Of a stretch of 64,000 bases of DNA, positions 35,486 to 46,738 are shown one piece after another. The DNA comes from Diadema setosum (Eukaryota > Echinodermata > Echinoidea > Diadematoida > Diadematidae). Under the pieces are notes generated by a model. The model saw only the letters and a list, made by a program, of their open reading frames with translations. It did no database searches and was not told the DNA's origin. Position numbers and translations under genes: made by a program. Numbering within the stretch: position 1 is the stretch's first letter; each line of letters opens with the position of its first letter. Location: positions 34,883,180 to 34,947,179 of the forward strand of contig CM067066.1 in assembly GCA_033980235.1 (NCBI GenBank). Reading direction: 5' to 3'.

Positions 35486-38400
35486 GTAAATTCGGTAAAC
35501 TTATTGTTTCTGTATGGGGTGGTAGTAACTCAACAGTCATCGCGGCAGATCTCTTTCAGCATCTTTCAATGTAATAGTCCCATACGTATGTTTCCGGGTG
35601 TTGCGTACTCAGCTAGGTCTAGACTCTAGTCTACACTAACTACACGCAGCCGCTGTCGCGAAGCGACGCGGCTGCACATCTAGGCTCTATTCCTTCGCAG
35701 ACGTTGTCATTTTTCAGTGTGGTTGTGCGACTCCTTCATGAATATCTTTATTAATCGTGGAAAACTAAAATACAAGGAATTATCGTAATCTATGATAATC
35801 ATTCAATAATCGGTAGGGCCTATGCGATTTTTTGTTTAATTACGTCAAAAAAAAAAAAAAATTCACTCTCGTATACTACAACGTACAACGTAGGTTCTAG
35901 GTAGTCGGAGAGCTAGAGGGCGCCTCTCCGACTACCTACGTTGTACGTTGTAGTATACAAGTGTATATACGAGAGTGAATGCCATTCAAATAACACGCAG
36001 ATGAGGAGTGAAGCAATAAGGATGTTTACAGACCTGATTTCAGCCACAGATTTCGGTGAGTTTTTGACGTAATTAAACAAAAAATCGCATACTGATTATT
36101 GAATGATTATCATAGATTACGATATTTCCTTGTATTTTAGTTTTCCACGATTAATAAAGATATTCATGAAGGAGTCGCACAACCACACTGAAAAATGACA
36201 ACGTCTGCGAAGGAATAGAGGTGCAGCCGCTGTCGCTACAGCGGCTGCGTGTAGCTAAGCTAAGTCTACACATAACTGCGACCAGCCCCATACAGTCAGT
36301 CCGCAGCACCCGATAATTCGCTCGTATTTATTCAACTCGTATGCAAGCCCGCTCTAGGCTTGCATACGTAATAAGCTGCGTAAGGGGATTTTGTCCTTGG
36401 GCTTTCGGCAACAAAAATACACCTTATGTTCACAAATTTGGTATCAAATTCAAGGAAAATATGTAATCTATCGTCACATGTTACTCAAATTATTGTGAAT
36501 GAAAAATAGAGCGTAATTTGAGCTTGAAAAATGATGAAAAAAGTAATTTGTGCAGTACGCGTTCAAGACGTCAAAAAAATATCAAATTCACCTTGCGTCT
36601 CAATGAAAATGCTTTATTTGGTAGTCCATCTCCTAATCTTTGTATCCATGTAAATATCTTGACAATTTGTTGCTTAATCCGGTCAGGAACCAGTAAAATA
36701 TACATCAATGTCAGTGCTGATCAGCTTGAAACCGTGTAATCTCAAGAGTAAGCTCTCTCATTGGACAGCGCTTGCATTACGTCATTACGCTGCTACATAA
36801 CGGTTTCATGCCACTTGCGGTTTCTTGGCACGCGTGTAGTTCGAGCGCTGAATGCAAGCACTGTCCAATCGGAGAGCTCTTATCGCGCCACTGTTGACTT
36901 TGTGTGGAGCGTACTTCCGGCTTAGGAGTGAATTTTACAGACATTTCAAAATGGAAATTTGTATAAATCATGCTTGCGTCTCCTTGACTCCAATATATGG
37001 ATGAGCATCTAAGTTTCCTCTCTACGAAAAAGCCAAAATCAGAAACAACAGTTTCTTAATCCGGTCAGGAACCAAAAAAGAACTTTAGACGACAAAATCT
37101 TCCGTGAAAAGCAGGTAAGATTTACACAAATTCAACTGATTATTTAGTCATGATAAGATCCGATGTTATACCCAAATTTAGTATCAAAGTAAAGATCTAA
37201 GACTGGAGAACAATTTACCGTGACTTGTAGCCATGACAAATGTATGTACAAGTCGCTACACTGTGAAAACCATAGCCCTATCAAAGTCTCGCAAAATCTC
37301 GCACGACGAGACACCTTTCGAACGCAAAGATCGTCAACGAGAGTGCTGAATAAATCTTGCTGGATCGGCTCATTAGCATACGTGCTGCGGACTGACTGCA
37401 TACTCACAGCGTACTAATGGGGCTGCTGGTCGCAGTTATGGTAGTCTACACAGCACCAGCCATCATCATCTAATAGATCTACTCTAGTGATACTACGTAT
37501 AGCTATCTACAAATACAGGAATCAGAGTTGTGATGCAATTAAATTACTAGAAACTTAGCCACACTGGACATATGCAGTACCAGTAAATATTTTACAGTCA
37601 GTAGATCTACATGCACTACTACGGTACAGCAACTTCTTCTTCTTCTTGGTTGTTCTTCCTCCGGTATTCGGAGATCAGTGGTTTATGGTCACTTTATCCG
37701 CATCAAGCTGTGAATGTGATATAAGGTAAGGGCGTACAAGGTGAATTCGGAGGCAGTGGGTCATAATGTTGGCAGAGAGAGAGGTAGGTAATGATAGAAA
37801 GGGGAACAAAATGCTAGTGGTAAAGATGGAGATGTCATTTGCAGTGAAATCCTGGGTGACCTGGTCTGGAGGGTTGAGTGCACGGATGTGCTGTATCAAA
37901 GCAGCTCTATGGGTTTGAAGGGTTAGACAGGAGGCAACAAAGTGGGTTGTGTTCTCTTCCTCCGCTCGCGCTCCACAGAGTCTACAGATTGGGGTGGAAG
38001 ATTTGCCTATGGTCATCAGGCGGTACTGTGTTGGGTAGGACGTAGGTGCCAGTTGCAAGCTGGGAGCGGAGTCTTGAGACATTACGGAGGTGTGGAGGCT
38101 ACAGGTCAATTACATACGTAAAATTCTGCATCAATAATGTTAACCTCCCATGCCAAAATTTGACCGCATGCAAAAATATAGGTTCCTAGTACGTAGCCAG
38201 CGGACAAATCTTGGACTGTGTTATGGTAGAATTATGGGAAGCTTGGTCTATTGGTAGGTAAAGAAGAAATTAAATTTATGTGGTACAGTACAAAGGTTTA
38301 AAGGCTGAAACATTAAAATAGATTGAAGACTGAAGCTTTAGCAATTGATTAACAGGCTTGTGTATCTTCCCTCATCTATATCAAACACAATGTCAATGCT

Positions 38401-40970
38401 TATACTTTTTGATTCAAAAGAAGTTATTTTGTATGTGTTGGTTTTTTTTTTCAATAAGTGTTGTGTTTAATATTTTATTAAGTCAAATTTTTGATATCAT
38501 TTGTATCTATTTACTGGAATACATCTCAAGAATAATTTGGAATTTACCTATAAATGCAGTTCATTGATTGAAACAAAATTTCAGGATTTATGTATCTACA
38601 ATATACAAATTATATATTCATCTAATCTTCTTCATTCCCATCCTAGATGTACCTATGTGACTTACCTAGATGAAATACCTAGAATGTTAACCAGTTGGCT
38701 GTTTCCAGTGGATGTAATTCTTTTATATATTTTTTTTTTCTTTTTAATGTTTTGAATGACCATCTTGTCAATTGACAGGTTCTTTTCAACCAAGGAGTCA
38801 AATAACTACAGTGACTACACCAGAGAGAATATTTATCGATACGCACAGTGCAGTGAAGGCCATGGAAGACAGTGGTAAGTGAAAACTCATGAAGTGTAGT
38901 TGTGAAAGTACATTAGAATGTGGATTTCAAAATGGATCCTTTAGCAGCATAGATGTGTATGTAACATTCATGATGTATATTATACAGTACATCAATAATA
39001 GAACAACTGATTAAGATGAATCTTTTTGGTGGGGCAACCAAAGTTATCACAAGTAGAACATCTTAATCCCTCAACAATGATTTGTTTGTAATTATGTGTG
39101 TGTGTAAAATGCCTACTGTTCAATGTTTTCTGCGCTTGTGAGAGTTTATCCTTCCAAAATTAAAAATGGAAATCAGGATTGTCTATTGAAGCAACCAGAA
39201 ACCACAAGAGACCTTAAAGAGAGAAAAGAAAACAAACAAAAACCTTGTGATTAGATCTTTACTGTCATATATGTATCCACCCAGGGCAAAACTCAAAAAA
39301 GTAGGCCATAATGAATTACATTGTTTACTATATAATTGTATTTTAGAAAGTGAGCTCTAAACTTGAAAATGATATGTAACTAAAACTTGTTTACATAAGA
39401 ACATTCTAACCCATTCATAAAGTTATTGAAATATGGCAAAATTTAATGGTGCAGTTTCATAGAAAAAAAAAAGAAAAAAAAAGAGGGTTTAAAGATTTGA
39501 GTCACTTGGGCATGCTGCTGAATTTTGACAGTGGGTAAAAAACAGAAATTATACCAGGTAGGACCAAATAAAAAATATGAGTTGGTCAACCCTAATGATA
39601 TATTTTGATCAATTATAGAGAATCCTAATCTGCAACTTATTGCTGGTTTTGACTTTTGAGCTGGTAACTTGGTCTGTGATTTTTGCCATGTGGTATAAGC
39701 AATTATGAACCTGATGATGTGTGAAATCTCAGTGGTGTTGTTACCAGTTTTGCTTCATAGATGGATTGTTTTTCAGTAGTTACAGTATATTGTCAAATCT
39801 TGATTAATAAGTTAGAGCATATTTATATATGTTTGTATGCCAAGCCACTGGTGATCTACATTATTCTTCTCTCCCACTAGTAGCTAAGTGAATGAGTAAA
39901 TAAAGGGTTTTTTGTTTTTTATTTGTTTATGTGTGCCTTAAATGTTTGTGTTGCATGTGCTCGAATTGATTGAACTCACTGTCAAGTCCCATAGGCTTGA
40001 TTCACTTTCATTTTGAAGGATTAGAACAACATCTCATATGATAACAAAAGTGGAGTTCAACAAGAAAAACAAAAGTGAGATAATGTTAATTCTGTGACAA
40101 GGTTACCACAGCAAATAACAATATTATTTGAAAATGTTACATTTTGAAGGAAAAAAAAAATGAAAATTTTCACCAAGACTCACAAAGAACTCTTGGGCAC
40201 TGTGAAATAGCTGAATCATGAGAATTTGATATCAACATAGTACAGTGGATTTGCAAGTGAATGAGTAACATCTTGTCAATGTTTAGTTCAATCAGTGTTT
40301 TTAAACTTGTTCTTAAGTTTCATTTAATTCATTTATTTTACTTTTTTCAACTTATTACCTTATTGATTTATTTTTCTGATTTCAACTTATTATCTTATCA
40401 TATATTTTTATACTTTTCCCAGGAATAAAAACAACTGAAGCAGAGTGCCTTGTAGCGATTCTGGTCGATGTCATGCAGAAAAATGCTGAGCTGAATGAAA
40501 AGGAGTTAGTGACGAAGGAGCAGCAAGTATGTTATGTTGATTTTGTTTTTTTAATTCACAGCTCAGAGACAATCATTTCATCCATTTAATGCTTCCTCTG
40601 TCGCTCCAACCATGGAGCTACAACTTTGTAGCTCCGTGCTACAGCCCTAATCTATACAGGTGTTGTAGGGATACATGTCCTTTACACTCTTTGCACTTTT
40701 TTTTTTTTTTTTTTTTACCATACTTCATTCTCCTATGCTCAACTGAGTGCAGAGAATGAGTATTTCCTGATTTATTCACCCTTTGATGTTTGTAATCTGT
40801 CTGTATTCTCTGCTAGCATTGTGTTGTCTGAGCTCAATTTTGAACATTTTGTGTGTAAACTCAAGTGACTGCTTGCTCTCTGGTTTATGCCATATCAGAA
40901 CTGCACGTAGTAAAGCACTCTCAATAACAACTAGCAAAATTAGAGTTTACTGTTCAAGTTCAAGTTCAAG

Positions 40971-41004
<34 letters not shown>

Positions 41005-44000
41005 TTTCACACTTCAGTAGTGTGAAAGTATGATCTAAAATCAGAGTTCAGCGATAAAACAAGAGGGGATCAGATAGATCCATAAATTTGTATGTTTTCT
41101 TTTGTGTGGAAAAGGAAGTTATTCATAATTATTTCTTGCATATTGCTTTTCTCGCATATTATTGACAGGTACATGCTACGTAAGTTGTTACAACATTTCA
41201 AAATCTTTATTAGCACAAAAAATTGACTTGCCAGACTTCTCACCGTGTTGCCATAATATCATAGACACTCATGGTACATACCTACATATTGTTTCAGAAC
41301 TATAATAGGCCCTACCTAGATACTTGTGTGTCTATGCAGATCTACATTATATCTCATAAATATCCTGGATCATGTTTGTAATCTGTGTGTTTGTCATGTT
41401 GTATTCCCCACAATGATGGAAATCGCTGTCACTGCTTAGGAGATTGTCATCCAGCAGGTCATGTCCCACATAGCGTCGGTCAAGAAGGACATGGTGATCC
41501 TGGAGAAGAGTGAATTTTCGGCGTTACGAAGCAAAAATGAGGTTAGACGAGAAACAGTTTCTGTGACTTATCCTCTCAAGAAATGAGTGACATTTCCTCA
41601 TGTAGCACTTACTTTTTAAAGTGCCTCCAATGAAATTGCTGCATCTGTCTTCCTCTGATCACATGCGCACGCACATGCATGCACACACACACACACACAC
41701 ACATTATACATACACATGATATTTCACACAAATCTTAGTAATGTGCACATATATTTGTAAATGCTTTGCAACCATAATCAATACATGGATTCAAAGAAAC
41801 AATCAAATCAGTCAAATTGATATGTTTTATATCTTAACCTGTGTCAGGCACCTCATCATATATTCCATGCTTGTTTTAAAGGTAGGGAATCCCATTTGCA
41901 CGCCTTAAATGAAGAGTTGTATAAATACAGTGGTATGTTGAAGAGAGTATCATTTTAGAAACTCCCATAAAGTATTGAAAGTGGAAGGTAACATTTAGTA
42001 CATTTTTTTGACCGTTAGATTTTGAATTGAATTGTTTTCGGGGCTCACCGTAAATTCCAGTACATTAATAGGCTACCTTTGCAGACCCATGTACTGCATG
42101 TGTGTCCATCATGTATATTTTGTGAAGAAAGTTCATCAACACTTACAAACATTTCTATAAACATTCTTGCCACACACTCTATATGTTATTACATCAGCTC
42201 TTGTACTTTTAGATTTGTGTTTATAGATCACAAATACAGAAGAATGCAACAAAAAGGCTTAAGTGTGGCTGACACACAGAACTACTGAGTAGTTGAGTTT
42301 TGTGCATTACTGTAAAACGAGAAATGTTCGCGTGCATTTTAATTTCGCGAATTTCGCGAGCGCCAAGATTCGCGAAATTAAAATGCACGCGAAATTTCTT
42401 ATCTACATTATATGCATTGAACGCAAGAGGCAATTCGCGGAAATTTCTTGCCGCGAAAAAGGCCGTCGGCTCCAATTCGCGAAAATTTCGTGCTGCGAAT
42501 ATTTCATGTTTTACAGTATTCAAATTTTAGATAACTGTTGACTTCCAAATTTCTAAGCAGTGGTGTAAGCAAGTCACCTGAGGTTCATATCTAATGTTTT
42601 GCTGCATTTTGGGAGGTCTGTAAAAGGTATCCCCTACCTTTAAGCTCTATATGCACAGACACTTGACTATGACATGTCAAGCTTTTTCACAAGCATTTAG
42701 TGGATAGTTAATTCCCAAACACTTGACCATAATAGAAGAAAGTAAGCCAGTTAACTCAAGCATGACCCGCTCTGGCCTAACAATGACTCAATCCAACTAA
42801 GGCCATTGGATTAGTGGGTGAGGAGATATGGACAGTTAGTCTTTGGACATCTGGGCCGGCTGACAATGAACTTCAGTAGATTTACAATTTATGAAGAAAG
42901 CACTGTGAGAGTTAATTGTATCCCCCAAACAGAGTTCAGAGGTTTCTATGGTTTGGCCTTTCTATTTTATTCAAACTTGCTATTGAAGTTTATGGGGAGT
43001 TGTTCTAGAAGAAAAGTTTGCATTGACATATATTGACAGCGCCCTCATTGTTTAGACTTTTGTAGGATGACATGTCATATTCCTGGTATGTGCTGCACCA
43101 GCCTTATTTCTCAATGGATTTCATTGCATCCTGCAACAGTTGCCATATTATACAACAGTTTGGCCTAAAATGCATCATCCAAAAAGTCAATCAGATGGGT
43201 ACAGGGGATGTGTTTGGGGGATACATGTGCTCAAACAGGTCCCCAGTGCGAGTGCTCTAGTTATTATTAAGAGGAGCAAGCCAGGTTTCTTCCACTCTAT
43301 TGTGTACTTTATTTTACATGGAGACTGAAGTCAAAGAAATAGAAGCTAGCAATAGTGAATCTGAGAGGGGGAGGGGCTTTAGTTGCTGAATTATTAACAA
43401 AACTTACCTTCGAATAATTTGTTAGTGAGACAATTACAACTAATATCACTTTTTGATGAAAACATATAAAAATCTGAATTTCCCAAGTTTCCTTACTTTG
43501 TTAAAAACTTCTTCCATTCTTTTTACTGTATTGATGACTGGTATTTGGCTTTTATTATCCAAGTTGTTAGTGTCATTTTGAATATATCTTGCATCTAATG
43601 TCTCTTTTTACTCTTTCTGTACTTGCAGAAATTGGAGATTGAAATGAAGCAACTCAAGCAACACCTTGCCGTAGGTTTCTAGTTTTTGTTGAAGTATGAA
43701 TATTTTGTACATTGCATTCATGGTATATGAAATGTGTTCAGTTAGGAGTAATGCATATATTGTTCACCACTGCTCCCAAACAATTCAAACAACTTTTCTT
43801 TGTTTATCATATGCTCATATGTTCTAAGCTAAAGTTTGATGGAAAAAGAATTGATGGTATAAGGCATATTTTAATGGAAAGTACTCAACATTACTCCAGT
43901 TACTCCAGTGTTCTTAGATTATTTTTCAGTAATACTTCACAAATTACTAAACTACAATGTATTAATTTTATCAAAAATCTTTTAATCTTCCTACCTTTGC

Positions 44001-46626
44001 ATATTTGTATATTTGTTGTTGTTGTTGTTGTCTAGGTATGTAGTTCAGTGTACATCACTATTGAAATAAAATTCTCCTGGTTTTTTTTTTTTCTGTCTAT
44101 AAAACTCTTGATGGAAGCCAGTACATAGGCTTGAAAACTTGCCCTTTGAATAATTCAAAACCCCTTTCTCAGAGTTTTAATAAAATCTATAGATCAACCC
44201 AGATTTTCTCTCAAAACAGAACTTTTTACCAAAAGCAATGATGCACACTGGCACTAGTCCAATGGTCCCTGACCAGTAAAAATCACTGTTGGACTGGTAA
44301 CTTTTTTTTTCAGGAATGGACCAGTAAAAAATAGAAAAACTAGGTAGGTCCTACCTACTGGTCCAACAGACAGGTCGATTGATTTTTTCTTTCTTTCTTT
44401 TATAATCCCAGGATGAAATTCAAAAGCTTGCCAACACAGTAAAGCTGGACATCAATCTAGAGAAGAGTCGGTCAGTTGAGATGGTGAGTGGCAAACAGCA
44501 ACTGTAGCGTTACTTGTGTCTTTCAAAGATGTGTGACCAGTCCCAACAGTAGCTTTGGACATTGACAACTTAATAATGAGTTTTATACAAATCTATTCAT
44601 TTTATGAACTCTGTGACTGTACATCTGACTTTGTGGAAATAGCTTTAAAATTATATATGAACCTGCTCCTGACAAGTTAGAGGCAAATGGCATCCTGTAG
44701 TATTAGAAGCCACAGTCTGAATTCAAATGATCTTAGATGTGTAGAGTGTCATATCGATCTTAGATGTGTAGAGTGTCATATTGATCAATGTAAATTCAGC
44801 ATCCTGTTTTGGACAGGTTGCAAAAGTTTTCTGCAACTTCATGTTTAAGTTGACTTTCATGAATAAATAAAGTAACAGACTAGTAGAAGTGTCACCAAAA
44901 TTGGACATGAATTAAGAGTGTGAAGGAATTTTGAAGTGTTGCTGTTTTCATCTAATGATGATATTTGTCACAGCTACATATATGCAAATCAGATAGAATG
45001 ACAATGTCTTTCCATCACAAGTTCTTCACAGCCTGCACATAAAGCTTTACAAAATGTGTGGTGTTTTTTTTATGAAATTTATAAGATTAAATTGCATCCT
45101 TGATACTGAATTTTAAGAAAGTGGTACAAATGTAGGTGATGATAGCTGAAAAATGAAGAGCATTGTAGTAGCAAACATGTCAACAAAAAACATGACATCT
45201 ACAATAGATTTTGCAATTATTACCTCACTTCACTGGCATTTGTGGTCTTCAGCGATGTGACTGCTGTGTGCAACCATGTGAAAAATCAACGGCGACATAA
45301 ACTGGCATCTCGCTTCACAATCCACTTTTTCTATGTGTACGCACTACAGCATGTCTTGGCATTAACATTTTCCATTTGACCCTGGGGAGACCGTAAATTT
45401 GTTGTAGTGTATATGATATGAGATGATATCCACCATGAGAACATATTGTGATATTGCCTCTACTGCCAGTCAATATCTACACACTGTCATTTGCTTGTTT
45501 GTTGTCGGCAGGCTGCGGGTCAAAAGCAAGAACTCGAAAAGGTGAACCAGATGATTCGGACAGAGGTGGCCAACATGACCGCCAAGCTGGAAGCCACCAA
45601 GACGGAATCATTCAAGTATTTTGCAGGTAATGCATGTTATTTTGGCAAAGACTGTCCTTAGGATTCCTTAAAAGTTAGGCAAAGGCCAAATGGCTTGATA
45701 TGTTATACATAGAAACCAGACCCCAATGTAGTTTTGAAAACAATAATATGATGTAGGAAAAAGAGCCACATTTTGCCAGAAGTCATGTCCTGGCTGATGA
45801 ACTTTGTGATGTCTAGTGATGATGATGATGAATGCTATGATCTGTTGGTAAGATGGTACTGTTACTGCTGATAATTATGATCAAGTTTCTTGCAATAATA
45901 GTTGCACTTGTAACTAGAGAAGCACTCCGAGAGGGCAGACCTCCACCAAGCAGCTCATTTCCACCCATTTTTATACACATACGAAGTATGCTATAAAAAA
46001 AAATGGCCCTGTTTCCTAATTATAATGAATCCTTTGATTGATGAGTGCCTCTACCTTAGCTTCTTGCTGCGCCGTGAGCAAGTGCTCAGTTTTATCATGT
46101 ATATGCGCAGTTTGAATTCCCTCATTTGTTGGCCTTTTTCCCAATGATAAAGAATCCTTCCAAAAAAAAAAAAAATTCCCCAAATCCTGGATTCATACGG
46201 TGATTCGGAATACTACATATTTGTATCAAAATTTGATAATCTGTTTCTTGTGTCATTATGAACTTTTCCAGCAAATTTCATACAAATCAGTTAAACCAGT
46301 GCCAACAAAAACATAACCTTCTTAGCTGAGGTAATTAGGGAATTGATGATAAATAGTACTGATGCTGATGATCATCATGAGGAGGATGATGACAATGAAG
46401 AAAATTATTATGATGAGAATGTCATATTTATGAAAATTCAAGTAATTGATGATGATTATGGCAATTCATGTTCATTGTAGTTAGTATTAATAGCAAATGT
46501 ATATAATAGATCATGACTGAGGACTAATGCCTGGGTTTTTTCTTGTTTCATTTTCTTCCCATTTCAGGCACAATTCTCGGCTGCCTTACATTAGGTCTCG
46601 GCTTCTACCGCATTTTGCTCATGTGA
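35362..46626 (+). CDS. CCDC90B/MCUR1-like: CCDC90B/MCUR1-family mitochondrial coiled-coil membrane protein
   Basis: Eight exons: 35362-35485, 38779-38874, 40423-40526, 41440-41541, 43629-43670, 44412-44483, 45512-45626, 46568-46626; 714 nt, 237 aa plus TGA, phases consistent at every join. Residues 1-41 are basic and Ser-rich with no acids until Asp13, as in a mitochondrial presequence. [20 protein letters not shown] (about 60-79), [18 protein letters not shown] (125-142) and [10 protein letters not shown] (167-176) are hallmarks of the family. A long amphipathic coiled coil follows, ending in a C-terminal membrane segment [19 protein letters not shown] (219-237) that matches ...LTVALGFYR in vertebrate members. 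MCUR1 is an inner-membrane regulator of the mitochondrial calcium uniporter; CCDC90B function is less clear. The coil between residues 180 and 195 is about 15-17 residues shorter than in human CCDC90B. I cannot decide MCUR1 versus CCDC90B. Confidence 0.93.
35636..36254. mobile_element. Nested fold-back (palindromic) element
   Basis: Outer arms about 35636-35850 and 36061-36254 are inverted copies with few differences. They include GCAGCCGCTG hairpins at both tips and AATTACGTCAAA at the inner ends. Between them lies a separate 120-bp near-perfect palindrome (35861-35980) centred near CTAGAGGGCGCC. GTCTACAC(A)TAAC occurs on both sides of the outer arms, a possible target duplication. No reading frame of note. 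Confidence 0.8.
35861..35980. repeat. 120-bp near-perfect inner palindrome
   Basis: ATTCACTCTCGTATAC on the left mirrors GAGAGTGAAT on the right. ACTACAACGTACAACGTAGG is inverted as CCTACGTTGTACGTTGTAGT except for one small insertion, and GGTAGTCGGAGAG faces CTCTCCGACTACC. Confidence 0.85.
36264..37450. mobile_element. 1.2-kb non-autonomous element with long imperfect inverted ends
   Basis: Left end GTCTACACATAACTGCGACC then CAGTCAGTCCGCAGCAC (36264-36309) is matched inverted at 37380-37450 with small insertions. Inside, TTAATCCGGTCAGGAACCA occurs twice in the same orientation (about 36674 and 37056). No transposase frame found. Confidence 0.6.
36749..36883. mobile_element. 135-bp MITE
   Basis: Left end TAAGCTCTCTCATTGGACAG continuing CGCTTGCATT pairs with right end AATGCAAGCACTGTCCAATC continuing GGAGAGCTCTTA. 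It lies inside the 1.2-kb composite. Confidence 0.72.
37630..38109 (-). pseudogene. 5'-truncated non-LTR retrotransposon (LINE) 3' end
   Basis: On the - strand an open frame of 144 codons (38109-37675) includes [20 protein letters not shown], a C-x2-C-x10-H-x4-C knuckle of the type found after the reverse transcriptase of several LINE clades, followed by a short tail. The element then ends in (GAA)n at about 37645-37630, a typical LINE 3' tail. Catalytic reverse-transcriptase motifs are absent, so it is a dead 5'-truncated copy. Clade not assigned. Confidence 0.65.
38779..38874 (+). CDS. CCDC90B/MCUR1-like: CCDC90-like exon 2
   Basis: Acceptor TTGACAG, donor G|GTAAGT. Encodes [18 protein letters not shown] then [15 protein letters not shown], equivalent to FDTHALVQDLETHGF in human CCDC90B. 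Confidence 0.92.
38875..40422. other. CCDC90-like intron 2
   Basis: 1.5 kb, AT-rich, with A-runs near 39464-39484. No transposon boundaries, exon or other feature recognised. Confidence 0.5.
40423..40526 (+). CDS. CCDC90B/MCUR1-like: CCDC90-like exon 3
   Basis: Acceptor TTTTCCCAG, donor CAA|GTATGT. Encodes [20 protein letters not shown] and [14 protein letters not shown], the first helical segment. Confidence 0.93.
41440..41541 (+). CDS. CCDC90B/MCUR1-like: CCDC90-like exon 4
   Basis: 34 codons, phase 0: [20 protein letters not shown] then [14 protein letters not shown], the best conserved stretch of the family. Acceptor TGCTTAG, donor GAG|GTTAGA. Confidence 0.95.
42310..42516. mobile_element. 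CTGTAAAACG/CGCGAA MITE, copy 2
   Basis: 207 bp between TA dinucleotides, ends CTGTAAAACGAGAAATGTTC and TTTCATGTTTTACAG. Less decayed than the 29230 copy: GCGTGCATTTTAATTTCGCG is mirrored by CGCGAAATTAAAATGCACGC. Confidence 0.83.
43629..43670 (+). CDS. CCDC90B/MCUR1-like: CCDC90-like exon 5 (42 nt)
   Basis: Fourteen codons, [14 protein letters not shown], phase 0, acceptor CTTGCAG, donor GCC|GTAGGT. A coiled-coil micro-exon matching MKIELDQVKQQL in human. Confidence 0.92.
44412..44483 (+). CDS. CCDC90B/MCUR1-like: CCDC90-like exon 6
   Basis: 24 codons, [20 protein letters not shown] then SVEM. Acceptor ATCCCAG, donor ATG|GTGAGT. Contains the KLDINLE signature. Confidence 0.94.
44729..44782. 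repeat. 27-bp tandem duplication (2 copies)
   Basis: Two adjacent units GATCTTAGATGTGTAGAGTG plus TCATATY, differing only at the last base. Confidence 0.9.
45512..45626 (+). CDS. CCDC90B/MCUR1-like: CCDC90-like exon 7
   Basis: Acceptor TCGGCAG, donor G|GTAATG. Encodes [20 protein letters not shown] and [18 protein letters not shown], the last coil before the membrane segment. Confidence 0.93.
46568..46626 (+). CDS. CCDC90B/MCUR1-like: CCDC90-like exon 8 (C-terminal membrane anchor)
   Basis: Acceptor ATTTCAG completes Gly219. Encodes [18 protein letters not shown] then TGA. Confidence 0.94.
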
Positions 46627-46732
46627 CGCCTGCTTTCACGCGATTACCATGGTTACAATCTCATTGGCAATAGAGGATTTTTTATATTTTTATTCTCTGT
46701 AGATGCTACAATACTTTCCCAGGGTTGCTCTC

Positions 46733-46738
46733 AATAAA
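46733..46738 (+). terminator. Probable poly(A) signal of CCDC90-like gene
   Basis: AATAAA 107 nt after the stop codon, followed within 40 nt by T-rich DNA. Position is right for a short 3' UTR; downstream signals could also be used. Confidence 0.6.

Larger units (their letters stand above)
35486..38778. other. CCDC90-like intron 1: stacked palindromes and a LINE remnant
   Basis: 3.3 kb packed with structure: a nested fold-back (35636-36254), a composite with inverted ends (36264-37450) containing a small MITE (36749-36883), and a truncated retrotransposon (37630-38109). No additional exon recognised. Confidence 0.7.
40527..43628. other. CCDC90-like introns 3 and 4
   Basis: Apart from exon 4 (41440-41541) this holds a T-run (about 40698-40718), (CA)n at 40974-41001 and 41684-41702, and the CTGTAAAACG MITE at 42310. 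No other coding sequence seen. Confidence 0.6.
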
